A stretch of DNA of 64,000 nt from NCBI RefSeq assembly GCF_017868775.1, contig NZ_CP053381.1, forward strand, positions 1,054,001 through 1,118,000, given 5' to 3'. Numbering within the stretch: the stretch's first letter is position 1; every line of letters begins with the position of its first letter. This stretch comes from Billgrantia sulfidoxydans (GTDB lineage Bacteria; Pseudomonadota; Gammaproteobacteria; Pseudomonadales; Halomonadaceae). The position numbers and the translations under genes were made by a program. The notes under the pieces are model-generated. The model made no database searches and was not told the origin of the DNA. It worked only from the letters and a program-made list of their open reading frames with translations. Below, piece by piece: positions 16,436-24,858 of the stretch.

Positions 16436-18535
16436 TCAGAACTCGAGGCGGGCCTCCAGCATGTAGGCGCGCCCCGGCATCGGGACACGGCCCACCGGAC
16501 TGACGTCGGTGCCGCGGAAGTAGGCGTCGTCATCGAGCAGGTTGGTGGCCGCGAGGCCCAGGTTCAGGGTGGTGTCGGCATCCAGGCGGAAATCGCGACC
16601 GATGCGGGCGTTGACCAGGGTGTAGGCGGGCAGCTCGCCGGCATCGCCGTTGACGGTTTCGTCCCGGGTATTGAGGGCGTCGCTGTAGCTCTCGCTGACC
16701 CGGTTGACGCTCACGCTCGCCAGCCACTGCTCCATCTCGTAGCGGGCATTGGCGCTGACGTGGTGCCTCGGCGCGTTGGGCAGATCGTTGCCGGCGTTGT
16801 CCCCGGTGAGCTGCTCGGTCGCGAGGTAGGTGTAGCCAAGGCCCAGCGACAGGCGGTCGGTGGCCTGCCAGTCGGTACCCAGCTCGATCCCCTGGTGGCG
16901 TGTCTCACCCAGGTTGACGAAGCGATCGCCTGCCTTGTTGAACTGGATCTGGTCTTCGTAATCGATGCGGAACAGGGTCGCCGAGGTGGTCAGGCGCGGC
17001 GTCACGTCGACGCGTGCACCCAGCTCGTAGTTCCAGGCGGTCTCGTTGGCCACGTCGCCCTCCAGCGTGGCCTGGGCGATCTGCACCGGCACCAGCGATT
17101 TCTGGGCGTTGGCGAACAGGAAGAGCTCGTCGGTGGCGGCGAAGCCCACCGTCAGGCCCGGCAGGATCTCGTCGGTATCGTTGGTCGAGGCGGTATCGTT
17201 CACTTCGTCCCGGAAGTCCATGCGCACGTCTTCGTAGCGTACCCCGGGGGTGATCTCCAGACGGCCATCCATCAGGCTCAGGGTATCGCTGGCGTAGAGC
17301 GCCACGGCGTCGGTTTCCAGGTCCCAGCGGCGCACCTCGGTGTAGCTGTCGTCGCTCAGGTTGCGGCGATTGACGTCGAAATCGACGTCCTCGTTCACGT
17401 AGCGGGCGCCCAGGGTTACGGTGTGGATGCCCTCGCGCACGGTCAGGCGCGGCTCGGTGCCCCAGACGCGGAAGATCCGCGGTGAATCGGCCACGTGGCT
17501 CGATTCGGCCTCGGGGTCGGACCAGGCGCCGCCGCTGACCAGGTCCTGACCGAAGAAGAAGGTGCGATCCGCGCGGTGGGCGAAGTTGCGCCAGGTGAAC
17601 TCGACGTCGTCGCTGGGGTTGAACGTCCACGCCAGCGTGCCGCGCAGCATGTCCGCTTCATAGGCTTCGTAGGGGCGCTGGGAGTCGGTGCGGTCGCGCT
17701 CATAGGCCTGGGGGCTGAGCGCGCCGGGCAGGTCGGCGTCCACCTCGTAGTACTGCAGGCTCGCGTCCAGCGTGTGGCGGTCGTCGATGTAGTACTCGGC
17801 GTCGAGCTGGAAGTTCTGGACGTCGGTATCGGCGTGCTCGCGGAAGCCTTCGCCACCCTGGAGGTTGGCCTGGAACTGCAGCGCCAGGTCGTTGCTGACG
17901 AAGCCGCCGACGCGGTAATAGGTGTCATGGAAGACGTTGCCGGTCTCCTCGGCAATGGTCACCCGCTCCGACAGGGTCTGCGTGACTTCCCCTGGGATCG
18001 GCTTGGTCAGGAAGTTGACCACCCCGCCGACGTTGTTGGGGCCGTAGTGGACCGCCGCCCCGCCCCGCACCACGTCGATGGTGTCGATGCTCTGCAGCGT
18101 CACCGGGAACAGCGAGACCCCCACGTTGCTGTAGGGGCCGATGGCGATCGGGTAGCCGTCCAGCATCATCTTGAGACGCTCGCTGCGCAGCGGATTGAGG
18201 CCGCGCAGGCCGATGTTGGGCAGCACGCCGGTGCCGGTCTCGTCGAGTACCTGAACGCCAGGCACCGAGCGCATCGCGTCCTCGAGGTTCAGGGCGCCGC
18301 TGTCGTGAAGTTGTTCCGGTTCGATGACGGTGCGGGCACCTGGGTAGACGCGCACTGCGTCTTCGGTGGGGTTGCCGAGCCAGTCGCCCTGGACGACCAG
18401 CGTGTCGAGCTCGGCGGCATCCTGGGCCAGGGCGCCGGCGCCGACCAGGGCGGAGGCAAGGCCAACGGCGGCGGCAAGGGGAGTCCTGCGGGAAAAGCCT
18501 GCGCGGGAGGAGCTGACGAAGCGGGAGTCTGTCAT
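16436..18535 (-). CDS. pvuA: TonB-dependent ferric-siderophore receptor (PvuA-like)
   Basis: This 699-aa outer-membrane receptor has a signal sequence ending near ALAQDA (residue 40). A plug domain spans about 55-175, with NLEDAMRSVPGVQV, GLRGLNPLRSERLKMMLDGY and VVRGGAAVHYGPNNVGGVVN. A beta barrel follows and closes with the usual terminal aromatic residue (LEARLEF). It would import the ferric siderophore using TonB energy. It is the last gene of the locus and is set apart by 97 bp from the ATPase gene, which leaves room for its own iron-regulated promoter. The vibrioferrin assignment comes from the neighbours; the receptor alone would be called FecA-like. Confidence 0.85.
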   Translation of the reverse strand: MTDSRFVSSSRAGFSRRTPLAAAVGLASALVGAGALAQDAAELDTLVVQGDWLGNPTEDAVRVYPGARTVIEPEQLHDSGALNLEDAMRSVPGVQVLDETGTGVLPNIGLRGLNPLRSERLKMMLDGYPIAIGPYSNVGVSLFPVTLQSIDTIDVVRGGAAVHYGPNNVGGVVNFLTKPIPGEVTQTLSERVTIAEETGNVFHDTYYRVGGFVSNDLALQFQANLQGGEGFREHADTDVQNFQLDAEYYIDDRHTLDASLQYYEVDADLPGALSPQAYERDRTDSQRPYEAYEADMLRGTLAWTFNPSDDVEFTWRNFAHRADRTFFFGQDLVSGGAWSDPEAESSHVADSPRIFRVWGTEPRLTVREGIHTVTLGARYVNEDVDFDVNRRNLSDDSYTEVRRWDLETDAVALYASDTLSLMDGRLEITPGVRYEDVRMDFRDEVNDTASTNDTDEILPGLTVGFAATDELFLFANAQKSLVPVQIAQATLEGDVANETAWNYELGARVDVTPRLTTSATLFRIDYEDQIQFNKAGDRFVNLGETRHQGIELGTDWQATDRLSLGLGYTYLATEQLTGDNAGNDLPNAPRHHVSANARYEMEQWLASVSVNRVSESYSDALNTRDETVNGDAGELPAYTLVNARIGRDFRLDADTTLNLGLAATNLLDDDAYFRGTDVSPVGRVPMPGRAYMLEARLEF

Positions 18536-18554
18536 GTCGAGTCCGTTTTTTAGA

Positions 18555-18582
18555 AATCTAAATGAAAAAGCGTCTCAATACT
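18555..18582 (-). promoter_or_regulatory. Weak Fur-box-like site before the receptor gene
   Basis: The AT-rich gap between pvuE and pvuA contains an AATGAAAAAGCGTCTCAAT stretch (18561-18579) with TGA/TCA half-sites spaced as in a Fur box. The match to the 19-bp consensus is only about half by eye, so this is a candidate only. Confidence 0.3.
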
Positions 18583-18632
18583 ATATGAGGCAAAGCATGT
18601 TGTACAGACTCGCGTGGGCGTCTCGGCCTTCG

Positions 18633-19478
18633 CTACAGCGTCGGCGGGGCGAGTGAGGAGAGCGCCACGAAGTAGGGCGCGGAGGATGCCGCCGCATTGC
18701 CCAGGGTCGCTGAGGCGTCATCGACGATACGCGCCCGGATGCGGAAGACGTCGAGCAGCAGGCGTTCGGTCAGCACCTCGGCGGGCGGCCCCGCCTGAAC
18801 CAGCTGGCCCGAGCGCATGGCGACCAGGCGGTGGCCCACCTGGGCCGCCTGGTTGAGGTCGTGCAGCGACATGATCACCGTGAGCCCCTGCTCGCGGTTG
18901 AGTGCCTGCAGCAGCTCCAGGATCTCCAACTGGTGGCCCAGGTCCAGGTAGGTGGTGGGTTCGTCCAGGATCAGCAGGTCGGACTGCTGGGCCAGGCACA
19001 GGGCAATCCAGGCACGCTGGCGCTCGCCGCCGGACAGGGCCGACAGCGGGCGAGCCTCGTAACCGGCCAGGCCCGTGACCCGTATCGCCCAGCGTACCTG
19101 GGCGTGGTCATGCTCGGTGAGCGGGGCAAACAGGCGCTGGTGGGGAAAGCGGCCGTAGCGAACCAACTGTTCGACGCTGAGCCCCTCCGGGGCCTGGGGA
19201 TGCTGGGGCAGCATGGCCAGGCGCCGGGCCAGGTGGCGGCGTGGCCAGGCCGTGACCGGGCGACCGTCGAGCAGCGCCTCACCGGCCTGGGGGCGCATCA
19301 GCCCGGCAAGCGCACGCAGCAGGGTACTCTTGCCACAGCCGTTGGGGCCGATCAGGCAGTGAATGCGCGCCGGTTCGAAATCCAGCGTCATGTCCGGCAC
19401 GATGACCTTGTCGGCGTAGCCCAGGCGCAGGTTGCGCGTCGCGAGCCGCGGGGCCTCGGCGTCGGTACGGAGCGTCAT
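18633..19478 (-). CDS. pvuE: Ferric-siderophore ABC transporter ATPase (PvuE-like)
   Basis: This 281-aa ATPase is of the FecE/FepC class and powers uptake of the ferric siderophore through PvuC/PvuD. It shows Walker A GPNGCGKST (K50), Q-loop LPQHPQAPEG, signature LSGGERQRAW, Walker B LLILDEPTTYLD and the H-loop in IMSLHDLNQA. AGGAGG lies about 10 bp before the ATG at 19478, and the start is 3 bp from the permease stop, so it belongs to the same operon. Confidence 0.9.
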   Translation of the reverse strand: MTLRTDAEAPRLATRNLRLGYADKVIVPDMTLDFEPARIHCLIGPNGCGKSTLLRALAGLMRPQAGEALLDGRPVTAWPRRHLARRLAMLPQHPQAPEGLSVEQLVRYGRFPHQRLFAPLTEHDHAQVRWAIRVTGLAGYEARPLSALSGGERQRAWIALCLAQQSDLLILDEPTTYLDLGHQLEILELLQALNREQGLTVIMSLHDLNQAAQVGHRLVAMRSGQLVQAGPPAEVLTERLLLDVFRIRARIVDDASATLGNAAASSAPYFVALSSLAPPTL

Positions 19479-19481
19479 CGT

Positions 19482-20573
19482 CTAGGGCCTCCTGGCCAGC
19501 AGAGCGAGGAAGAAGGGCACGCCGAGCAGCGAGGTGACCACGCCGATGGGCAGTTCGGCGGGCACCAGCACGACGCGTCCGATCAGGTCGGAGGCGAGCA
19601 CCAGCAGGGCACCGCACAAGGGGCTGACGATCAGCTGGCGCCCGAGCGAGGGGCCGACCAGCAGCCGCGCCACGTGCGCGACGATCAGGCCGACGAAGCC
19701 CACGGGGCCGGCGATGCCGACGGCGCTGGCGGCGAACAGCACCGCCACCAGCAGCAGCGCGAAGCGCGAACGCTCGACGCCGAGCCCGCGGGTGGCGGCG
19801 ACGTCGTCGCCGAGCTGTAGCAGGTTGCCGCCCCGCACCAGCGGCGGTAGCAGGATGAGGCTGACCGCCGTCCACGGCAGCAGCGCGGCGAGATGCTCCC
19901 AGTCGCGGCCATACAGGCTGCCCGAGAGCCAGGCCAGTACCGTCTCGGTGGTGGCCTGGGCCCAGCCGGCCAGGACCCCGGTGGTCAGGGCGCTCAGCAG
20001 GCCCGCCACGGCGATGCCGCACAGGACCAGCCGCACCGGGGTCGAGCCGCGGTTCCAGCTCAGGCGGTAGACCGCCGCCGCCGCCGCCAGCCCGCCGCCG
20101 CAAGCGATCAGCGGCAGCCAGTCGAGGCTCAGGGCCGCCCGCAGATAGGGATTGCCGTCGCCGGCGAGGCGCTCCGCGGCGGCGAAGGCCAGCACCGCCG
20201 CGAGGCTCGCGCCGGCATTGATGCCCATCACTCCCGAATCGGCCAGGGGATTGCGCATGACGGCCTGGAGCAGTGACCCGGCAATGGCGAAGTGCACCCC
20301 GATCAGCGCCCCCAGCAACAGGCGCGGTAGGCGCAGGTTCCAGATGATGTCCTGGGCCACCGGGTCGCCGGCCGCCGGGCCGCTGGCGCCGATCAGCGCC
20401 AGCCACACGCGGCCGGGCGACAGGGTGACGGCGCCGAACAGCAGGTTGGCGAGTGCCCCCAGGATCACCAGGCCCATCAGCACGACGACCAGAAGCCCCA
20501 GGCGGTCCCGTGCGGGCGAGTCGGCGGTGTGGTAGGGCTGCGGAGGTGTCCCGGCATGAGCGGAGAGGGTCAT
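19482..20573 (-). CDS. pvuD: Ferric-siderophore ABC permease (PvuD-like, FecCD family)
   Basis: This 363-aa inner-membrane permease of the FecCD/BtuC family has about nine to ten helices. It shows the family signature segments RLPRLLLGALIGVHFAIAGS, QAVMRNPLADSGVMGINAGA and GPVGFVGLIVAHVARLLVG. It pairs with the next upstream permease to form the channel for the ferric siderophore. The start overlaps the pvuC stop (ATGA). Confidence 0.88.
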   Translation of the reverse strand: MTLSAHAGTPPQPYHTADSPARDRLGLLVVVLMGLVILGALANLLFGAVTLSPGRVWLALIGASGPAAGDPVAQDIIWNLRLPRLLLGALIGVHFAIAGSLLQAVMRNPLADSGVMGINAGASLAAVLAFAAAERLAGDGNPYLRAALSLDWLPLIACGGGLAAAAAVYRLSWNRGSTPVRLVLCGIAVAGLLSALTTGVLAGWAQATTETVLAWLSGSLYGRDWEHLAALLPWTAVSLILLPPLVRGGNLLQLGDDVAATRGLGVERSRFALLLVAVLFAASAVGIAGPVGFVGLIVAHVARLLVGPSLGRQLIVSPLCGALLVLASDLIGRVVLVPAELPIGVVTSLLGVPFFLALLARRP

Positions 20574-21598
20574 GGCGTTCTCGAGCGAATCAGGGCGATG
20601 AACAGGGGGCCACCGATCAGCGCGGTGAACAGTCCCAGCGGCAGTTCCTGTGGCGCCGCCAGGGTGCGGGCGAGCAGATCGCTCAGGGTGACCAGCAAGG
20701 CGCCGGTCAAGGCCACCAGGGGCAGCGCCTGGCGCTGGTCGACTCCGGCCACCAGGCGCACCAGGTGGGGGGCGATCAGGCCGATGAATCCCACCGGGCC
20801 GGCGACCGCCACCGAGGCTGCGGTCAGCGCCACGGCGAGCGTTACGAAGCCCAGGCGCAGCAGGGTGACGGCGCCGCCCAGGGAGCGCGCCACGCTATCT
20901 TCCAGGTGCATCAGGTTGAGCCAGCGGCCGGTGGCGAGCGACAGCACGAGGCCGCCAGCGGCCCAGGGCAGGATCTGGCCGACATGGGCCCAGCCGCGCC
21001 CCTGCAGGCCACCGGCCAGCCAGCCGTAGAGCTGCTGTGCCTGGGCACCGGAGAACAACAGGAAGGCCGTGACCAGGGCCGACGCCAGGGCGGTGACCGC
21101 CATGCCGGCCAGGGCCAGCATCAGCGGCGAGAAGCCGCTGCGTGCCGCCAGCAGGAAGGTCAGGGCGGCGGCGCCCGCGCCGCCGAGCATGCCGATGGCG
21201 GGGAGCCAGGTGGCGTCCACCCGCCAGCCGACTTGTGCCATGACCACCGCCATCGAGGCCCCGGCAACGACGCCGGTGATACCGGGTGACGCCAGGGGAT
21301 TGCGGGTCACCGTCTGCATCAGCTGGCCGGCGAGACCCAGGCTCGCGCCTACCAGCAGGCCGGCGACGAAGCGGGGCAGGCGCAGCTCCATGACCAGGAC
21401 CGCGGCCATGCCATCGACCCGGCCGGCCAGCACCTCGAGCAGTTCGTGGGGCGACAGCGGCACGCCGCCGACCGACAAGGCCAGCGCCCCGGTAGCGGCG
21501 ATGGCCACGCCGAGCAGGGTGCAGCCAAGGGCGAGGCTCGGGCGGCTTGGCCCCGGGGCCAAGCCCGTACTGGGCGAGGGCAGTGGGGCGGTGCTCAT
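20570..21598 (-). CDS. pvuC: Ferric-siderophore ABC permease (PvuC-like, FecCD family)
   Basis: This is a 342-aa FecCD-family permease read from the ATG at 21598, which is coupled to the pvuB stop by ATGA; the longer upstream frame would run into pvuB. Signature segments are RLPRFVAGLLVGASLGLAGQ, QTVTRNPLASPGITGVVAGA and GPVGFIGLIAPHLVRLVAG. It forms a heterodimeric channel with PvuD. Confidence 0.88.
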   Translation of the reverse strand: MSTAPLPSPSTGLAPGPSRPSLALGCTLLGVAIAATGALALSVGGVPLSPHELLEVLAGRVDGMAAVLVMELRLPRFVAGLLVGASLGLAGQLMQTVTRNPLASPGITGVVAGASMAVVMAQVGWRVDATWLPAIGMLGGAGAAALTFLLAARSGFSPLMLALAGMAVTALASALVTAFLLFSGAQAQQLYGWLAGGLQGRGWAHVGQILPWAAGGLVLSLATGRWLNLMHLEDSVARSLGGAVTLLRLGFVTLAVALTAASVAVAGPVGFIGLIAPHLVRLVAGVDQRQALPLVALTGALLVTLSDLLARTLAAPQELPLGLFTALIGGPLFIALIRSRTP

Positions 21599-22641
21599 GG
21601 ATAGGGGCGACTGGCAATGGAGGGGGGGAGCTCGGGGCGCTCGAAGGCCTCGGGATAGAGCCGCCAGGCCATCTCGTCGAGAATCAGGCGGCGAGCGATG
21701 GGACCGCCGCCCTCCTTCCAGTGAGGGCCGACCTCGTAGACCCGATCGTTCTTCACCGCCTCGAGATAGGGCCACACCGGATTGTTGGCGAAGGCCCGCT
21801 CGCTGCCGGTGTTGAACAGGAAGATGACGTCGGGATCCAGGGCCAGCAGCTGCTCCAGGTTTATCGCATAGCCGAAGGGGATGGTCTGGCCCGGCGTCGG
21901 CGACGGGCCGGCGGCGTTGGTCGCCTTCAGGCGTTCGAGCAGCGCGGCGCTCAGGAAGTGATCGTAGTAGGCGAAGGGTGACTCGCCGGCGCCGGCCAGC
22001 AGGATGGCACTGACGCCCCCGGGGGCCTGCTCGCCGAGCTCGGCGAGGCGCGCGTCGAAGGCCTGGTTCAGCGCATCGCCCTCGGCTCGCATGCCGAGTA
22101 CGGCGGCGATGCCCGCCACCGCTCGCCGGCTGTCCTCCAGGCCGACCACGTCGAAGGCGTAGAACGGGGCGATGGCCTCGAGCTGGCGGGCGTGGGGCTC
22201 GGTGTAGCGGTGAATGCCGACGATCAGGTCGGGGTCGAGCTCGGCGAGCAGCTCCAGGTTGGTGCTGGCGCGCTGGCCGAGGCTTCGAGTGCCGGCCAGC
22301 GGGTTGTCAGGAGTGCCGGCCAGCGGATCCTCTGAAGCGCCGTCCAGCGGGGCGCCAAGATAGCTGGGCAGCGGTTCGCTGCCGAAGGTCGAGGCGCCGA
22401 CCGGCGAGATGCCGAGCGCCACCAGGGTATCGGCGGCGAACGTCGAGATGGCCGCCACCCGCTCGACCGACATGGTGTCGATCGGGGTACCCCGGTCGTC
22501 GTGCAGGGCATCGGAAGCAGCGGGCGCCGGCTGTTCCTCGGCCAGGGCCGCTTGACCCGTGCCGATGGCCACGGCGAGCCCCAGGGCGATGACGACCCCG
22601 AGCCGCACGCGACACAGGCGGGAGAGAAACTCGCAGGGCAT
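21595..22641 (-). CDS. pvuB: Periplasmic ferric-siderophore binding protein (PvuB-like)
   Basis: This is a 348-aa FecB/FhuD-type binding protein. I prefer the ATG at 22641, which has GGAAGGA about 8 bp upstream; the open frame extends to a TTG at 22659. A Sec signal (LGVVIALGLAVAIG...AALAEE) precedes the mature protein, which has ERVAAISTFAADTLVALGI, a PDLIVG segment near residue 145 and the C-terminal DPDVIFLFN. It hands the ferric siderophore to PvuCD. The 152-bp gap upstream holds AT-rich sequence that may be a separate iron-regulated promoter. Confidence 0.88.
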   Translation of the reverse strand: MPCEFLSRLCRVRLGVVIALGLAVAIGTGQAALAEEQPAPAASDALHDDRGTPIDTMSVERVAAISTFAADTLVALGISPVGASTFGSEPLPSYLGAPLDGASEDPLAGTPDNPLAGTRSLGQRASTNLELLAELDPDLIVGIHRYTEPHARQLEAIAPFYAFDVVGLEDSRRAVAGIAAVLGMRAEGDALNQAFDARLAELGEQAPGGVSAILLAGAGESPFAYYDHFLSAALLERLKATNAAGPSPTPGQTIPFGYAINLEQLLALDPDVIFLFNTGSERAFANNPVWPYLEAVKNDRVYEVGPHWKEGGGPIARRLILDEMAWRLYPEAFERPELPPSIASRPYP

Positions 22642-22691
22642 GCGTCGTCTTCCTTCCAACAGGCATGGAGCATGGAGCGCAATATGGCGGG

Positions 22692-22730
22692 GAATTGTAA
22701 TTCAAACATGAATGGTTTGCATTGGTATTT
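22692..22730 (-). promoter_or_regulatory. Candidate iron-regulated promoter of pvuB
   Basis: This AT-rich island in otherwise GC-rich DNA contains a palindrome GAATT-GT-AATTC (22692-22703) and an AATG-N5-CATT core (22711-22723) like the centre of a Fur box. The overall match to the 19-bp consensus is weak. It lies in the only sizeable gap between the synthesis and uptake halves of the locus. Confidence 0.3.
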
Positions 22731-22793
22731 GTAAAATCCCCGGCCACATGCCTGCGACCCGGGACAGAGCGTGACGAATGGGACTGGCTGCCG

Positions 22794-23612
22794 TCAGGGC
22801 TTGTCGTCCATCGGCGGGCTCCCGATGGCCGCGGCCGGCGCCGCTGGGTCGGGGTCGAAGGAGCGGCGCAGGTCGCGTAGGCGCCGGAACAGGATGCCGC
22901 GGTCCTCGCCGACCAGGAAGCTCGCCACTCCCCGTTCCCGCCAGTAGCGGTGCTGGCCCTCTGCCCGGGGAATCGCACAGAACCGGCGCTGCGCGCGAGC
23001 GCAGGCCCGGGCCACCCTATCCAGTGCCTGGCGCACACTGTCGTGCCCCGTATCCGGGGCCACCCCCAGATCGTGGGCCAGGTCCATGGCCCCCTCGAGC
23101 ACCCAGTCCACCCCGGCTACCTCGACGATGGCATCGATGTTCTCCACTCCGGGGGTCGATTCGATCATCACCACCACCAGGATCTCGTCGTTGGCACGCT
23201 TCAGGTAGTCGCCGAGCGGCAGCCGCCCGAAGCCGGTGGTTCTGCCCCCGGTGACGCCGCGTCGGCCGAGGGGCTGAAAGCGGGCCGCCGCGACCGCCTC
23301 GCGGGCCTGGTCGGCGCTCTCGACCCGCGGCACCACCACCCCCATGGCGCCGGCGTCCAGGGCGCGCTGGATCGCCCCCGCGTCGACCCCGGGCACCCGC
23401 ACCAGCGGCGTGATGCCGGCACACTCGGCGGCACGGATCATATGCTCCACGGACTCCGGATTGACGCTCAGGTGCTCCATGTCGAGCACCACGAAGTCAT
23501 AGCCCGCGTAGCCCAGCATCTCGACGAGCCAGGGCGTCGGCACCGAGTTGAGCATGCCGTAGACGCACTCCCCTTGTTCGAGACGACGCTTGAGCGGATT
23601 GGCGCCGAGCAT
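22794..23612 (-). CDS. HpcH/HpaI aldolase family protein (SbnG-like, possible citrate synthase)
   Basis: This 272-aa protein belongs to the class II pyruvate-dependent aldolase fold. Conserved active-site positions are visible: D and H in FVVLDMEHLS, R in PLVRVPG, the metal glutamate in VMIESTPGV and the metal aspartate in EGAMDLAHDLG. In staphyloferrin B clusters a member of this family (SbnG) makes citrate from oxaloacetate and acetyl-CoA. Here it sits between pvsE and pvuB and overlaps the pvsE stop, so a role in supplying citrate for the siderophore is likely but inferred. The ATG at 23612 has GAGGAGG 7 bp upstream; a GTG 3 bp earlier is possible. Confidence 0.82.
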   Translation of the reverse strand: MLGANPLKRRLEQGECVYGMLNSVPTPWLVEMLGYAGYDFVVLDMEHLSVNPESVEHMIRAAECAGITPLVRVPGVDAGAIQRALDAGAMGVVVPRVESADQAREAVAAARFQPLGRRGVTGGRTTGFGRLPLGDYLKRANDEILVVVMIESTPGVENIDAIVEVAGVDWVLEGAMDLAHDLGVAPDTGHDSVRQALDRVARACARAQRRFCAIPRAEGQHRYWRERGVASFLVGEDRGILFRRLRDLRRSFDPDPAAPAAAIGSPPMDDKP

Positions 23613-24829
23613 CACGCGCCCTCCTCGTCGTCGATCGATTCATCGTCGATAAAGCGCATGATCGGTGCCGGATGGCACAGGAAGTGCTGGTGGGAGATGT
23701 TCCAGGCGTAGGCGCCGGCCAGAGTGAACAGCAGCATGTCGCCAATGGCCAGGCGCTCGACCTCGACCTGGCGCGCCAGCACGTCCTTGGGCGTGCACAG
23801 CTGGCCGACGACGCTGACTTTGGCGTTGGTCAGCCCCTCCGCGCCGTCGAGTCCGGGCAGGCGCACGAAGGGGTGGTCGTGGTTCTGTGCCGCCGGGGTG
23901 CGGAAATGATGGGTGCCGCCACGGCACACCGCGAACCACTGGCCGTGGTTGCGCTTCAGGTCCATCACCTCCATCAGGTAGTAGCCGCAGGGGGCGGTCA
24001 GGTAGCGGCCACATTCGAAGCGGATGCGATAGCGCTGCAGGCGCGGCTCGGCGAGACGCCGCGCGAGCCCGCGGCAGAAGCCCTCCCAGTCGAATTGCCG
24101 GCCGGGCTCGCGGTAGTTGATGCCGATGCCGCCGCCGACGTTGATCTGGTCGATGTCCAGGCGGTGCTGCTCGCGCCAGTGCTCGACCTGGCGAAACAGG
24201 TCGCCGAGGAGCCTGAGCTGGGCGTCGGCATCGAGCTGGTGGGAGATCAGATGGAAATGGAAGCCGCGCAGTTCGATCCTGGGATGGCGGGCGAGGAAGG
24301 CGAGACAGGTCTCCAGGTCCTCGGGATCGATGCCGAAGGGGGTGGGCACGCCACCCATGGTCAGGGGCGTGGAGGGCAGGTTGTCGGTCGCCAGGTTCAT
24401 GCGCAGCAGCACCCCCTGGCGTCGCTCGCTCCGTTCCAGCAGGTGGGCCAGGCGCTCGAGCTCGGTCAAGCTCTCCACGTGGATGAGTTCGACGCCGAGC
24501 TCGAGGGCGAGAGAGAGTTCCGAGACCAGCTTGCCCGGGCCGCCGAACAGCAGGGGGGCCTCGGGGAAGCGCTCGCGGATCAGCGCCAGCTCACCGCCGG
24601 AAGCGGCTTCGAAGCCGGCCACCCGGCCCGCCAGGGCGTCCAGGATCGGTGCCTCGGCATTGGCCTTGACGGCGTAGAACATCTCGCAGCGCTCGGGCAG
24701 TGCCGCCACCACACGCTCGACGTGGCGACGCAAGGCCGGAAGGTCGTACAGATAGGCGCACAGGGGATCGACGCTCGCCGCCTGCAGGCGAGCCGCTTCC
24801 CGGGCCATGGAGTCGAGTCGGAGTTGCAT
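23612..24829 (-). CDS. pvsE: PLP-dependent decarboxylase for siderophore synthesis (PvsE-like)
   Basis: This 405-aa enzyme has the fold type III of diaminopimelate/ornithine decarboxylases. The PLP lysine sits in MFYAVKANAEAPIL, followed by GFEAASGGEL, the glycine-rich INVGGGIGINY and the C-terminal AGAYAWNISHQHFL. In the vibrioferrin pathway PvsE provides the ethanolamine-derived part by decarboxylating a serine unit. The ATG at 24829 has AGGAG upstream. The frame running further upstream is antisense noise over pvsD. It is separated from pvsD by 29 bp and overlaps the aldolase gene. Confidence 0.85.
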   Translation of the reverse strand: MQLRLDSMAREAARLQAASVDPLCAYLYDLPALRRHVERVVAALPERCEMFYAVKANAEAPILDALAGRVAGFEAASGGELALIRERFPEAPLLFGGPGKLVSELSLALELGVELIHVESLTELERLAHLLERSERRQGVLLRMNLATDNLPSTPLTMGGVPTPFGIDPEDLETCLAFLARHPRIELRGFHFHLISHQLDADAQLRLLGDLFRQVEHWREQHRLDIDQINVGGGIGINYREPGRQFDWEGFCRGLARRLAEPRLQRYRIRFECGRYLTAPCGYYLMEVMDLKRNHGQWFAVCRGGTHHFRTPAAQNHDHPFVRLPGLDGAEGLTNAKVSVVGQLCTPKDVLARQVEVERLAIGDMLLFTLAGAYAWNISHQHFLCHPAPIMRFIDDESIDDEEGA

Positions 24830-24858
24830 TGCTTGCTCCTGAAGCAGGGAGTCCCGGG

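Noticed and set aside
16436..22641. Ferric citrate (fec) uptake system
   Set aside because: The transport proteins are of the same families, but the linked NIS synthetases, ATP-grasp ligase and decarboxylase point to a self-made siderophore of the vibrioferrin type; no fecI or fecR is present.
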